DNA of 64,000 nt from an uncultured Oscillibacter sp. (GCA_910587705.1 CAJUMX010000001.1:381104-445103); one strand, 5' to 3'. Counted from the stretch's first letter, positions 23,523 through 31,974 are shown. The notes: generated by a model not told the origin, from the letters alone. Translations and numbers: made by a program.

Positions 23523-23831
23523 ATGGCTGGGAGCAAGAACAGCAAAACCGAGGGTCTTATGTATAAGGGCCATCCGCTTCGCCGGGCAGGCAACCTGATC
23601 TACTACGGCACGATGGCTGAAAAATATATCATCATGATGCAGGTGCTGGACACCAAGAAGGAGCAGGACCTGGACCTGGCCTCCAAGGTCTCCATCCAGC
23701 TCCAGCTCACGGACCCGGAGCTGAAATCCCGGGACCGCGTGGTCAAAAGGAGCGAAAAGGACAGCCTCTACGCGGCGATGGACATTGCCACCGTCTGGCT
23801 GAACCGGGCTCTGGCGGGCAAGGAGAAATAA
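23523..23831 (+). CDS. Small conserved protein of unknown function
   Basis: A 102-residue basic soluble protein with the core YKGHPLRRAGNLIYYGTMAEK, then YIIMMQVLDTKKEQDLDLASKVSIQLQLTD and a helical C-terminus. I recall similar small proteins across Oscillospiraceae but cannot give a function. The start at 23523 follows GGGAGG; an upstream frame extension starting at 23493 would overlap the -10 region. It is separated from the NlpC/P60 gene by 57 bases with no terminator, so the two probably share the strong promoter upstream. Confidence 0.72.
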   Translation: MAGSKNSKTEGLMYKGHPLRRAGNLIYYGTMAEKYIIMMQVLDTKKEQDLDLASKVSIQLQLTDPELKSRDRVVKRSEKDSLYAAMDIATVWLNRALAGKEK

Positions 23832-23888
23832 AGCCGGCCGCTTACCCCAACCGTTTTACAAAAGATACGAGAAAGGAAGCAACCACTT

Positions 23889-24800
23889 ATGAATCGACTT
23901 GCGAGAACCGCCGCCAAGCTTCTGGCGCTCACCATGATTTCCACGATGTTCCTCACCGTCACGGCTTTTGCCGCCGAGGGGGACCCCCTGGTAGTGGGCA
24001 TCGGCAAAACCACCGGCTCCTCCCTCCGCCTCCGGTCCGACCCGTCCCTGGACGCCTCCGTCATTACCATGCTGAACAAGGACTGGACCATCGCCGTCCT
24101 GGGCGAGGCCGACGGATGGTACCACGTGGCCCACAACGGAGACGACGGCTACGTCTCCGCCGAGTTCTTCACCATGAGTGAGGAAACCGAATTCGAGTAC
24201 TACGGCCGGATCAACGCCCGGGGCGTCAACGTCCGGGCGGAGGCCAGCATCGACAGCGAAATCGTGAACAACCTGGGCCTGGGCTCCGGCGTCACGGTCA
24301 CCGGCATCGAAAACGGCTGGTATCACATCACTGGTACATACGGCGAAGGCTGGGTCCGCAGCGACTATATCAGCCTGACCAACGAGACCCCCCTCACCCC
24401 CGGCGCCAGCGTGGGCGACAGCGGCATCGTGGACTTTGCCCGGCAGTTCCTGGGCACCCGGTATGTTTATGGCGGCGCGGCCCCCGGCGGCTTCGACTGC
24501 TCCGGCTTCACCATGTATGTGTACAAGCAGTTCGGCGTCTCCCTGCCCCACACGGCCACTGGCCAGTGGCAGAGCGGCCTGGGCACCCGGGTGTACAGCC
24601 TGGGCGAGCTCCAGCCCGGTGATCTGGTGTTCTTCAACGATCCCAAGCGGAACGCCGGCAAGGCCTGCTCCCACGCGGGCATCTACATCGGCGGCGGTCA
24701 GATGATTCACTCCTCCTCCTCCCGGAGCGGCGGCGTGATTTACTCCGACTTGACCGACGGCTACTATAATACATACTTCGTGGGCGGCATTCATATCTGA
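23889..24800 (+). CDS. Secreted NlpC/P60 endopeptidase with two SH3b domains
   Basis: A 303-residue peptidoglycan hydrolase that cuts stem peptides. Signal peptide about 1-29 (ending AFAA), two bacterial SH3 domains (about 35-97 and 105-165) for wall binding, and a C-terminal NlpC/P60 domain (about 178-300) with catalytic Cys204 (FDCSGF), His262 (SHAGIYIG) and a third residue His274. All catalytic parts are present. Start ATG follows GAAAGGAAG. It closes the transcript starting at 23.46 kb. Daughter-cell separation or wall turnover is the likely role; the exact bond cleaved is not determined. Confidence 0.94.
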   Translation: MNRLARTAAKLLALTMISTMFLTVTAFAAEGDPLVVGIGKTTGSSLRLRSDPSLDASVITMLNKDWTIAVLGEADGWYHVAHNGDDGYVSAEFFTMSEETEFEYYGRINARGVNVRAEASIDSEIVNNLGLGSGVTVTGIENGWYHITGTYGEGWVRSDYISLTNETPLTPGASVGDSGIVDFARQFLGTRYVYGGAAPGGFDCSGFTMYVYKQFGVSLPHTATGQWQSGLGTRVYSLGELQPGDLVFFNDPKRNAGKACSHAGIYIGGGQMIHSSSSRSGGVIYSDLTDGYYNTYFVGGIHI

Positions 24801-24814
24801 TTTTAGGACAAGCT

Positions 24815-24847
24815 AAGGCGGCACGGTTTTTACCGTGCCGCCTTTTT
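24815..24847. terminator. Bidirectional intrinsic terminator
   Basis: A 13-bp perfect stem (24815-24827 with 24832-24844) with T-run, shared with the converging anti-sigma gene. Confidence 0.92.
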
Positions 24848-24857
24848 GCGCGTGGAC

Positions 24858-25868
24858 TCAATGGATGGGAATCTCCACGCCGTTCCAGCGGACGCAGACC
24901 GCTTTGCTCAAATCGATGGGGGCCTCGAAGGGACCATAGGATTCGTACCAGCACTCGTCGTCCCGGCCGCTCCCCATGGTGTTGTCCAGATAAATCTCCT
25001 TGCCGTCCGCCATCACGACAGAAATCTCCAGGGGAGGACAGAGGAGCGTGTCGTCCTCCGCTCCGTGGGCCCATCTGGAGCGGTAATACAGCCCCAGGGG
25101 GGACATGCGCAGGGCATCCAGTGTCACGGTCCCAAAGCGTTCATCCTCCACGGTGACGCCGGTGGTGTCCAGCGTCCGGCTCTCCACATTGCCCGTGTGG
25201 GTCCCGATGTTGAAATCCCAGCTTCCGCTGAGGACGGGGGTATAGATCTTATCCGGGCTTTGAACCCAGAGACCGGGGATGTGGAGTACCTTGTCTGTCC
25301 CGTCAGAGAAGTTCACGCCCTCGATAGGCCAGAGGCGGATGACAACGGTCAGGACCTGGCTGTCCCCGGTGCGGGGCATCCATTCAAATTCCAAATTCCC
25401 CCGGATGTCGTTTCCGGTGCCGTCCAGCAGGGTCACGCTTTCCCCGGCGTCGGGATTAAAGAGCTGGTAATAGCCCTCGTCCTCGCCGTAGTCCGGCAGG
25501 ACCGTGCCCTCCGGGGCCCGGATTTCCAGCATCAAATAGTAGAAGTCCTGGTCCCCGAAGGCCGCCAGGGGGGTCATGGTGGTCCCGTTGGCCTCCGCCG
25601 CCGGGAGCTCTTGGCTCAGGGTCTTGACGATCTCCTGCTGGGTTTCATCCAGCCGCCCGAAATAACGCTCCCACAGCGTCCCCGCCGCTACGGCGGAGCC
25701 CGCCAGCACCAGCGCCGCCAGCGCCGCCGCCAGGCCCATCCTGGCCCAGCGTATGGGACGGCGAACGGGGACGGCTTTTCCCTTCATCAGCGCTTCCGTC
25801 AGGGCCTCCCGGCCAGCCGGGGTATAGCGCACCCGGTTCAGCTCACTCTGAAAAACATTCTTGTCCAT
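24858..25868 (-). CDS. Anti-sigma factor-like membrane protein
   Basis: A 336-residue protein encoded directly after an ECF sigma gene. It has a cytoplasmic N-terminus (1-42), one transmembrane helix (about 46-66) and a large extracellular part of about 270 residues rich in beta strands, with a Trp/Tyr-rich end. The arrangement is that of DUF4179-type anti-sigma factors, which hold the sigma factor at the membrane until a signal arrives. Start ATG at 25868 lies within the end of the sigma gene (26-base overlap) with GGAGG five bases upstream. The signal sensed is unknown. Confidence 0.75.
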   Translation of the reverse strand: MDKNVFQSELNRVRYTPAGREALTEALMKGKAVPVRRPIRWARMGLAAALAALVLAGSAVAAGTLWERYFGRLDETQQEIVKTLSQELPAAEANGTTMTPLAAFGDQDFYYLMLEIRAPEGTVLPDYGEDEGYYQLFNPDAGESVTLLDGTGNDIRGNLEFEWMPRTGDSQVLTVVIRLWPIEGVNFSDGTDKVLHIPGLWVQSPDKIYTPVLSGSWDFNIGTHTGNVESRTLDTTGVTVEDERFGTVTLDALRMSPLGLYYRSRWAHGAEDDTLLCPPLEISVVMADGKEIYLDNTMGSGRDDECWYESYGPFEAPIDLSKAVCVRWNGVEIPIH

Positions 25869-26313
25869 CACAGCCTCCTAACATGGTCCTCAGCTTCGCC
25901 TTGCCCCGATAGAGATAGGTGCTGACCTGAGCGGGCCGGCAGCCCATCAGGGCGGCGATTTGGTCAACTCCGTATTCCTCGTAATAGCGCAGGTAAACGG
26001 CTTGCCGGTACTTCTCCGGCAGGGTCAGCACCGCCTCCAGCACCGGGCTCTCCCCCGACTCCGGCATGGTGACCGCCGCGTCCGCCGCCGCATCGAGAGA
26101 GACCCTTTTCTGGGCCCAGGCGGATTTTTTCAGGTCCTTGCAGCAGTTGACCGTCACCCGCAGAACAAAGGCCCGCTGGCGATTGGGGTCCGGGAAGCGC
26201 TCCGGACGGGTCAGCAGCTTCAAGAGCACCGTCTGACACACGTCCTGGGCGTCCTGGGGATTGCCGGTCCAGGTGTAAGCCACCCGGAGAACCGTATCTG
26301 CCCAGCGCTCCAC
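25843..26313 (-). CDS. ECF-type RNA polymerase sigma factor
   Basis: At least 156 residues: region 2 with NPQDAQDVCQTVLLKLL, and region 4 with LPEKYRQAVYLRYYEEYGVDQIAALMGCRPAQVSTYLYRGKAKLR, the helix-turn-helix that reads -35 elements. The start is unclear. GTG at 26313 gives the annotated frame, but the sequence upstream (to about 26361) reads in the same frame as a plausible sigma N-terminus (DTTEQITYTRQEAETL). The only ATG with a good ribosome binding site (26363, after AAAGGAG) is two bases out of frame, so a frameshift or an unusual start is possible. It overlaps its anti-sigma gene. Confidence 0.85.
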   Translation of the reverse strand: MERWADTVLRVAYTWTGNPQDAQDVCQTVLLKLLTRPERFPDPNRQRAFVLRVTVNCCKDLKKSAWAQKRVSLDAAADAAVTMPESGESPVLEAVLTLPEKYRQAVYLRYYEEYGVDQIAALMGCRPAQVSTYLYRGKAKLRTMLGGCDGQECFSE

Positions 26314-26440
26314 CAGCGTTTCCGCCTCTTGGCGGGTATAGGTGATCTGTTCCGTAGTATCATCTCCTTTTGAACGGCCGTTCTACTGATAAAACGAATC
26401 AGAGGTGGGAAATCTCACAGTATCCGGGGAAATTTTTCAC

Positions 26441-26498
26441 GCAACCGGGCCGGTTGCGGGCCGGGTTGGTGGACGCAACCGGCGCAACCTGCTATACT
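26441..26498 (+). promoter_or_regulatory. Promoter of the XRE gene with GCAACC/GGTTGC operators
   Basis: A perfect inverted repeat GCAACCGG-G-CCGGTTGC (26441-26457), a GGTTG at 26464, and direct GCAACC copies at 26475 and 26484 surround a promoter TGGACG (26470-26475), 17 bases, TATACT (26493-26498). The density of one hexamer in 50 bases points to a binding site, probably of the regulator encoded just downstream. Confidence 0.65.
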
Positions 26499-26544
26499 GT
26501 GGGCCATGAAACATGTTTCGATTTACTTGAGGGAGGATATGCAA

Positions 26545-27561
26545 ATGCGTATTTCCGAAATCATCAAGCAGGCCCGGGAGGGCTTGGGGCTGACCCAGGA
26601 GGACCTGGCGGAACGGTTAGAGGTCAGCCGCCAGGCCGTCAGCAAGTGGGAGCTGGGGGCCTCGGTCCCCAGCCCAGAGAATCTGGCGCTTTTGGAGAAG
26701 GTGCTGGGGGTCAGCTTCCCCGCGCCGGAGGAGGCCGCCCTTCCCGAGCAGGAACCCGGCACCGCGGGGAAAGTGCCTTTTTGGAACTGGAAGCGGGTTG
26801 TGCTCCTGGTCCTGGGGATGCTGGTTGTGCTGGCTCTGCTGGCAAATGTGATGTTTATGCTGCTCGTGGGGGGCACTGGAGACACCCGCACGGACACGCC
26901 CCGGCCCTCGGAGCCGTATATTTCTGGCGTTTACTTCTTCAACGAGGACGCCGGACAGCTCCAGCATGACCCCCAGGCCGGAGCCGGGTGGTATCTGTTC
27001 GCCCCGGACTCCCGGGTCTATCTCCTGGTGACGTTTGAGGACGGTTCTGAGAACTCCATCAACGCCGTCTCGTTGTTCCTGACTCCCACAGGGACGGAGA
27101 CCCTGGAATACCGGGAACAGATCGGGGTCCAGGCGGCGGGCGAGGGCCGGGACTTCGCCCTCTTCGCCTGGAACATCCCGGAGGCGCTGACGGCGCATTT
27201 GGAAATCGTATTGGAGTGCGGCGGTGGGGACCGGGTCACGGAGACGCTGGGCGTGGCGACCCCATACCCGGAAACCCCGGAAGAGGCGGAAACCCTGACC
27301 ATTCCCGGCAGGGTCCTGCTCTTTATGGACGAGCCTTATAGGGTGCTGCGGGCCTCCGGCGCTCCCGAGGAGGAGATCGTCTGGACCTCGTCAGACCCCG
27401 CCGTCGTGGAGGTCACCGACATTGGCGCCCTCTTCCCCGTCAGCCCCGGCGCGGCCGCCGTCACCGCAGAGTGGAACGACCAGACCGCGGAATGCCAGGT
27501 TGAGGTATTTACGGGAACCGAACCCACGGATGTGCCCGGCGTAAGCAAAGTCGTGCAGTAA
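26545..27561 (+). CDS. XRE-family regulator with membrane anchor and extracellular domain
   Basis: A 338-residue protein with an N-terminal helix-turn-helix (about 5-60, GLGLTQEDLAERLEVSRQAVSKWELG), a linker, one transmembrane helix (about 85-108) and an external region of about 225 residues that ends in an Ig-like Big2-type domain (WTSSDPAVVEVTDIG). Such one-component membrane regulators couple an outside signal to DNA binding. Start at 26545 is eight bases after GGGAGG; an ATG two codons earlier is too close. The palindromic operator cluster upstream suggests autoregulation. No partner gene follows; a terminator is next. Confidence 0.83.
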   Translation: MRISEIIKQAREGLGLTQEDLAERLEVSRQAVSKWELGASVPSPENLALLEKVLGVSFPAPEEAALPEQEPGTAGKVPFWNWKRVVLLVLGMLVVLALLANVMFMLLVGGTGDTRTDTPRPSEPYISGVYFFNEDAGQLQHDPQAGAGWYLFAPDSRVYLLVTFEDGSENSINAVSLFLTPTGTETLEYREQIGVQAAGEGRDFALFAWNIPEALTAHLEIVLECGGGDRVTETLGVATPYPETPEEAETLTIPGRVLLFMDEPYRVLRASGAPEEEIVWTSSDPAVVEVTDIGALFPVSPGAAAVTAEWNDQTAECQVEVFTGTEPTDVPGVSKVVQ

Positions 27562-27563
27562 AA

Positions 27564-27593
27564 AAATCAGGGCCGTCAAGGCCCTGATCTTTT
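27564..27593 (+). terminator. Intrinsic terminator
   Basis: A 9-bp perfect stem (27566-27574 with 27580-27588) plus CTTTT. Confidence 0.85.
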
Positions 27594-27654
27594 GCGTCTC
27601 AAAAAACTCCGTTACCGTCGCTCCGGCCTGGTTTCCCACCAGACAACCAGAGCG

Positions 27655-27698
27655 CGCGAACGCTCTTTTTGCTTACTTTTTCTCTCGAGAAAAAGTAG
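27655..27698. terminator. Palindromic region between converging genes
   Basis: An 11-bp inverted repeat (27674-27684 with 27687-27697) rich in A and T centres on TCTCGAGA, next to a second hairpin AGAGCG-CGCGAA-CGCTCT with T-run. Together they can terminate both converging transcripts. The sequence looks like an intergenic repeat that could recur elsewhere in the genome. Confidence 0.5.
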
Positions 27699-27699
27699 G

Positions 27700-29097
27700 T
27701 TAGCCCTCTTCCGCCATCTTCCGCCCCATGAGCACCCCCATGGCGGAGGACATCATCAGACCTCTCGTCCAGCCGGAGGAATCCCCCAGGCAGTGGAGGC
27801 CCTGCAAGCTGGTGTTGAAGTCCGTGTCCATCTTCACCCGGTTGGAGTAGAATTTCAGCTCCGGGGAGTACAGCAGCGTCTCGTAGGAGGCGAAGCCCGG
27901 CACCACGTAGTCCATGGCCTGGATGAAATTGATGATGTTCACCATGGCCCGGTAGGGCATGGCGGCGGTAATGTCCCCCGCTACCACGTCCGGCAGGGTG
28001 GGCCGGATGTTGGACTGGGCCAGTTCCTTCTGCCACGTCCGCTTGCCGTCCAGAATGTCGCCAAAGCGCTGGACCAGAATCTGGCCGTTGCCCAGCATAT
28101 TGGTCAGCTCCCCCACCTTCCGGGCATAGGCAATGGGCTGGTTGAAGGGCACGCTGAAATTATGGGAGCAGAGGATGGAGAGGTTCGTGTTGTCGCTTTT
28201 GAATTCCTTATAGGAATGCCCGTTGACCACCGCCAGGTCGTTGTCGTAGTTCTCCTGGCTGACAAAGCCGCCGGGATTCTGGCAGAAGGTCCGCACCTTG
28301 TTCTTAAAGGGCTTGGGCCAGCCCACCAGCTTGGACTCGTAGAGAACCCGGTTCACCATCTCCATGACCTCGTTCCGGACTTCTACCCGGACGCCGATGT
28401 CCACGGTGCCGGGGGCGTGGGCGATGTTGTGCTCCGCGCAGAGGTTCTCCAGCCAGTCCGCCCCCCGGCGGCCGGTGGCCACCACGGTGTGTTTGGCGTG
28501 AATCTCAAAGTCCTGGCGGCGGTCGGAGACCGTGACGCCCTTGCAGACGTCGTTCTCCAGAATGAGGTTCTGACACTCGTAGCCAAAGAGGATTTCCACC
28601 CCGTTCTCCTGAAGGTAACGCTCAATGCCGAGATAAATGTCGTGGGCCTTCTCCGTGCCCATGTGGCGGATGGGGCAGTCCACCAGCTTGAGACCCGCCT
28701 GGATGGCCCGCTTGCGGATTTCCTTCCGGTCCTCCGGGTACTCCAGCCCCTCGATGTGGGTATCCGCGCCGAAGTCCAGGTAAATTTTGTCCGCATAGTG
28801 GATGGTCTCCTGGGCCAGGTCCGTACCGATGAGGGTGGGCAGGTCCCCGCCCACCTCATAGCTCAGCGACAGCTTCCCGTCGGAGAAGGCCCCCGCGCCG
28901 GAGAAGCCGGTGGTGATGTGGCAGTAGGGCTTGCAGTTTACGCACTTGTTGGTCTGGCTTTTGGGACAGCGACGGTTTTCGATGCTCTGCCCCTTTTCCA
29001 CCATGACAATTTTCTGCCGGCTGCCCTTTTTCAGCAGCTCCAGGGCGGTGAAAATACCAGCGGGGCCCGCGCCCACGATCACGACGTCTGCGTTCAT
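27700..29097 (-). CDS. NAD(P)/FAD-dependent dehydrogenase
   Basis: A 465-residue flavoprotein of the COG2509 type. The N-terminal Rossmann motif VVIVGAGPAGIFTALELL binds FAD, a Cys-rich stretch CPKSQTNKCVNCKPYC follows at about 44-59, then TGFSGAGAFSDGKLSLS, and a second dinucleotide motif near the C-terminus (GLHCLGDSSGWTRGLMMSS). Substrate is not known; members are often annotated as uncharacterised FAD-dependent dehydrogenases. Start follows AAAGGAG. It is last in an operon with a U32 protein and mltG, 15 bases after the U32 stop. Confidence 0.88.
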   Translation of the reverse strand: MNADVVIVGAGPAGIFTALELLKKGSRQKIVMVEKGQSIENRRCPKSQTNKCVNCKPYCHITTGFSGAGAFSDGKLSLSYEVGGDLPTLIGTDLAQETIHYADKIYLDFGADTHIEGLEYPEDRKEIRKRAIQAGLKLVDCPIRHMGTEKAHDIYLGIERYLQENGVEILFGYECQNLILENDVCKGVTVSDRRQDFEIHAKHTVVATGRRGADWLENLCAEHNIAHAPGTVDIGVRVEVRNEVMEMVNRVLYESKLVGWPKPFKNKVRTFCQNPGGFVSQENYDNDLAVVNGHSYKEFKSDNTNLSILCSHNFSVPFNQPIAYARKVGELTNMLGNGQILVQRFGDILDGKRTWQKELAQSNIRPTLPDVVAGDITAAMPYRAMVNIINFIQAMDYVVPGFASYETLLYSPELKFYSNRVKMDTDFNTSLQGLHCLGDSSGWTRGLMMSSAMGVLMGRKMAEEG

Positions 29098-29112
29098 AGC
29101 GGCTTCTCCTTT

Positions 29113-30360
29113 TTATCCATTTGTTTCCTTTACTGGTTCTGCCCCCTTAGCCGAGAGGTCCTTGGCCCACCGGACAATGGTCCAGGGGGGCACCGGCCAG
29201 GGGAGCTTCATGCGGAAGATGCTCTGGGGCGTCCGGGGCTCGAAGAGGGGCAGACCGTCCCCGTCCGCCATCTCCGGAACCATCATTTCAAAGGGCCGCA
29301 CACCTGGTCCCACCAGCTCCACCGTGTCTCCGGTCCGGAACTTGTTCCGGAGGGACAGCATAGCGTTTCCCGCATCGTCGCAGTCCGTGACGATGGCGGC
29401 CACCTGCCACTCCCGGACGTACCGGGCGTCGTCGTAATACTGGCCCGGCGGGCCATAGAAAAAGCCGGTGGAATAGGGACGGTGGCTGACATGCTCCACC
29501 TCATCCCGCCAGGTGGGGTCTATTTCCTCCCCCGCCGCCAGGGCATCCAGGCCATGACGGTAGGCGGCGGTAACCACGGCGGCGTAATAGGCGGACTTGG
29601 CCCGGCCCTCGATTTTCAGGCTGTCCAGGAATTGCAGGTCCTCCAAATGGTCAATCATGCACATATCCCGGGAGTTCAAAATGTAGGCCCCCTGGCCGTC
29701 CTCCTCAATGGGGAAGAACTCGCCGGGGCGCTTCTCCTCCACAAGGGCGTATTTATACCGGCAGGGCTGGGCGCAGGCTCCCCGGCTGGAGTCCCGGCCC
29801 GTCATGTAGTTGCTCAAGAGGCACCGGCCGGAGTAGCTGACGCACATGGCCCCATGGACAAAGGCCTCCAGCTCCAAAGAAGCGGGGGTCTTGTCCCGGA
29901 TGGTACGAATCTCCTCCAGGCTCAGCTCCCGGGCCAGAATGACCCGAGAGGCCCCCAGGTCGTGCCAGGCCCGGGCGGTCTCGTAGTTTGTCACCCCGGC
30001 CTGGGTGGAGACGTGGCGGGCCACATGGGGGGCGTACTTCCCCGCCAATTGGAAGGCTCCCAAATCCGCCAAAATCACAGCGTCCACCCCAGCGGCCTCC
30101 AAGCGCTCCAGGTGGGCGGGGAGACGGTCCATCTCCTCATTTCGGGGCATGGTGTTGACGGTGCAGTGGACCCGGACCCCGTGGGCATGGGCAAAGGCCA
30201 CGGCCTCGGCCAGGCCCTCGGGGGAGAAGTTCCCCGCGAAGGCCCGCATGCCGAAGTCCGTTCCCGCCAGATACACCGCGTCCGCGCCGTAGAGGACCGC
30301 CATGCGGAGGCGCTCCGGGTCCCCCGCCGGGGCCAGGAGTTCCGGTGTTTTAATTTCCAT
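29113..30360 (-). CDS. Peptidase U32 family protein (TrhP-like tRNA hydroxylation factor)
   Basis: A 415-residue U32 protein. Features are PELLAPAGDPERLRMAVLYGADAVYLA at the N-terminus, CVSYSGRCLLSNYMTGRDSSRGACAQPCRY with conserved Cys residues, and FEAR-like SLKIEGRAKSAYY. Although named after a collagenase, several U32 proteins act in tRNA or ubiquinone hydroxylation with prephenate; TrhP (YrrO/YegQ type) makes 5-hydroxyuridine in tRNA. This form with a C-terminal beta-barrel region fits that group. It overlaps the mltG stop by 11 bases, so the operon order is mltG, U32, FAD dehydrogenase. Confidence 0.88.
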   Translation of the reverse strand: MEIKTPELLAPAGDPERLRMAVLYGADAVYLAGTDFGMRAFAGNFSPEGLAEAVAFAHAHGVRVHCTVNTMPRNEEMDRLPAHLERLEAAGVDAVILADLGAFQLAGKYAPHVARHVSTQAGVTNYETARAWHDLGASRVILARELSLEEIRTIRDKTPASLELEAFVHGAMCVSYSGRCLLSNYMTGRDSSRGACAQPCRYKYALVEEKRPGEFFPIEEDGQGAYILNSRDMCMIDHLEDLQFLDSLKIEGRAKSAYYAAVVTAAYRHGLDALAAGEEIDPTWRDEVEHVSHRPYSTGFFYGPPGQYYDDARYVREWQVAAIVTDCDDAGNAMLSLRNKFRTGDTVELVGPGVRPFEMMVPEMADGDGLPLFEPRTPQSIFRMKLPWPVPPWTIVRWAKDLSAKGAEPVKETNG

Positions 30361-31531
30361 AGTACTCGGCGCTGTTCACGAAGTTCACGTGTTCGTTGTA
30401 GGTTTCGAAGTAGTGGTGCTTTTCGTCCTTGCCCAGGGCGTAGTAATAATAGCCCGTCTCCTCCGGCTCCAGGGCGGCCTCGATGGCCGTCAGGCCGGGG
30501 TTGGCAATGGGCGTAGGCGGCAGACCCGGGTATTTGTAGAGGTTATAGGGCGTGTCCGTCTCCAGGTCCGTCTGGGTGATGGCCCCCTCGTGCCCCGGCA
30601 GGCCGTAGAGCAGGGAGGCGTCCACCTGCAAGAGGCCGTTGGTTCCAGCCTTGTTTCCGGGGCCGTCCAGGCGGTTGTAGATGACGGAGGCAATGCGGGC
30701 CTGATCGGTGCCGTCGGTCTCCCGCTCGATGAGGGAGGCAATGGTGATGATCTTTTTCAGGTCATAGCCCTTGGCCTCCCAGGCGGCCAGCAGCTCGTCG
30801 TCCAGCTTGCTGTTGAAGTTTTTGATAAGGCGGTTCAGGGCGTTGGCGGGCTTTTCGTTCACATAGAACTCGTAGGTGTCTGGGAAGAGGAAGCCCTCCA
30901 GGCGGCTGATGTCCTCGGACTCATTGTCAATGAAGTCGTAGTCAAAGTCGGCAGTCTGAGCCGCCTCCGTGAGGGCCGCCTCCGTGTTGACGCCGTTTTT
31001 CGCCAGCACGGCGATGGTCTGGGCCACGGTGTAGCCCTCGGGGATGGTGACCTGGACGGTTTCCGCCGTCATGTTTCCGGCGGCGCTCCGCATGCCCAGC
31101 ACCAGGGCATGGTAATCCATGTCCGTGTTCAGGGCGTGGGAGCCCATGCCGATTTTTTCCTCCGCGTTGGTGATGTTGGCGTAGAGCTTGAAGAACCAGG
31201 GGTACTCGATGAGCCCCGCCGCCTTCAGCTTGTCGGCCACGGTGTCCACGGTGTCCTCGGAGGACACCTCCACCACCATCTCCACCGGCGGGGCCCCCGC
31301 CCGGTTGAAGGAGCAGAAATCGCTGAACAGCAGCCACCCGGCGCAGCCCAGCAGTGCGGAGGCCAGGGCCACAAAAATCAGGTGCAGCAGCATAAACAAA
31401 AGCGGGTGCATCCGCCGCCGCTTCCGGCGGCGCTTTCGCTGGGGGGGACGCTGGGAAGCGTGGGACGGCGGTTCCCGGCGGACCTGTCCGGCGTCCCAGC
31501 TGGCGGTGTCGCTGTTGTGGAATTCGGCCAT
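30350..31531 (-). CDS. mltG: Endolytic murein transglycosylase
   Basis: A 393-residue YceG/MltG protein. After a basic cytoplasmic tail (PPQRKRRRKRRR) comes a single transmembrane helix (about 45-68), a LysM-like region, and the catalytic domain. The catalytic Glu is at 269 in IASLIERET, corresponding to the essential Glu of E. coli MltG; the conserved SVIYNRL, LQVDASLLYG and SPYNLY-like TPYNLYKYPGLPPTPIANPG follow. It cleaves nascent glycan strands at the membrane. Start ATG follows AAGGAGG. Confidence 0.95.
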   Translation of the reverse strand: MAEFHNSDTASWDAGQVRREPPSHASQRPPQRKRRRKRRRMHPLLFMLLHLIFVALASALLGCAGWLLFSDFCSFNRAGAPPVEMVVEVSSEDTVDTVADKLKAAGLIEYPWFFKLYANITNAEEKIGMGSHALNTDMDYHALVLGMRSAAGNMTAETVQVTIPEGYTVAQTIAVLAKNGVNTEAALTEAAQTADFDYDFIDNESEDISRLEGFLFPDTYEFYVNEKPANALNRLIKNFNSKLDDELLAAWEAKGYDLKKIITIASLIERETDGTDQARIASVIYNRLDGPGNKAGTNGLLQVDASLLYGLPGHEGAITQTDLETDTPYNLYKYPGLPPTPIANPGLTAIEAALEPEETGYYYYALGKDEKHHYFETYNEHVNFVNSAEYYGN

Positions 31532-31705
31532 GTTGAAAAACCTCCTTGCGCACGGCGCGCCCCGGGAAACATCTCCTCGAAAAAAGGACGAGGCAAATTT
31601 TCAGGGGGCCAGGCTCCCGACGGAGGCCGGGAGCATAGAATATCTCAAATCCAAGGTCCTGACGCCGCGGTCCGCGGCCCCGGGTCCAAAGAAAGGTGAC
31701 TGATT

Positions 31706-31960
31706 ATGTGCTTTAACAACGGAAACGACAATGGCTGCCTGTGGATCGTACTCATCATCATCCTGTTCTGCTGCTGCGGCTGCGGCGGCGGAAACAGCTG
31801 GGGCTGGAGCGGCAACAACTGGGGCAGCGGATGCAACTGCGGTTGTGGCTGCGGAGGCTGCAACGGCGGATGCAACTGCGGCTGTGGCTGCGGAGGCTGC
31901 AACGGCGGATGCAATTGCGGGTGCAACTGCAACTGCGGATGCAACGACTCCTGCTGCTAA
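31706..31960 (+). CDS. Cys/Gly-rich small membrane-anchored protein
   Basis: An 84-residue protein with 24 Cys. A short polar start is followed by one hydrophobic helix (CLWIVLIIILFCCC), then tandem Cys/Gly/Asn-rich units with every second or third residue a Cys. The start at 31706 follows AAAGGTGA; the reading frame is well conserved in third positions within its repeats. It is on the opposite strand to mltG and tmk and has its own terminator. Cys-rich peptides of this type could bind metals or form cross-links; no family was recognised. Confidence 0.65.
   Translation: MCFNNGNDNGCLWIVLIIILFCCCGCGGGNSWGWSGNNWGSGCNCGCGCGGCNGGCNCGCGCGGCNGGCNCGCNCNCGCNDSCC
31829..31945 (+). repeat. 39-bp tandem repeat in the Cys/Gly gene
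   Basis: Units start at 31829 and 31868 (nearly identical) and a partial, diverged one at 31907. Each full unit codes 13 residues with five Cys. Slippage could change the copy number. Confidence 0.9.
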
Positions 31961-31974
31961 GCACCAGCGGACAG

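Noticed and set aside
29113..30360. Collagenase-type peptidase role for the U32 protein
   Set aside because: Characterised U32 relatives of this type act in RNA or cofactor hydroxylation; no secretion signal or protease site is visible.
27592..30516. A 974-residue plus-strand frame opposite the FAD dehydrogenase and U32 genes
   Set aside because: It is the shadow of two recognised genes on the minus strand and shows no family or start signal.
31829..31945. 39-bp tandem repeats considered as a CRISPR array
   Set aside because: There are no spacers; the repeats are directly adjacent, code a Cys/Gly-rich peptide in one frame and no cas genes are in the window.
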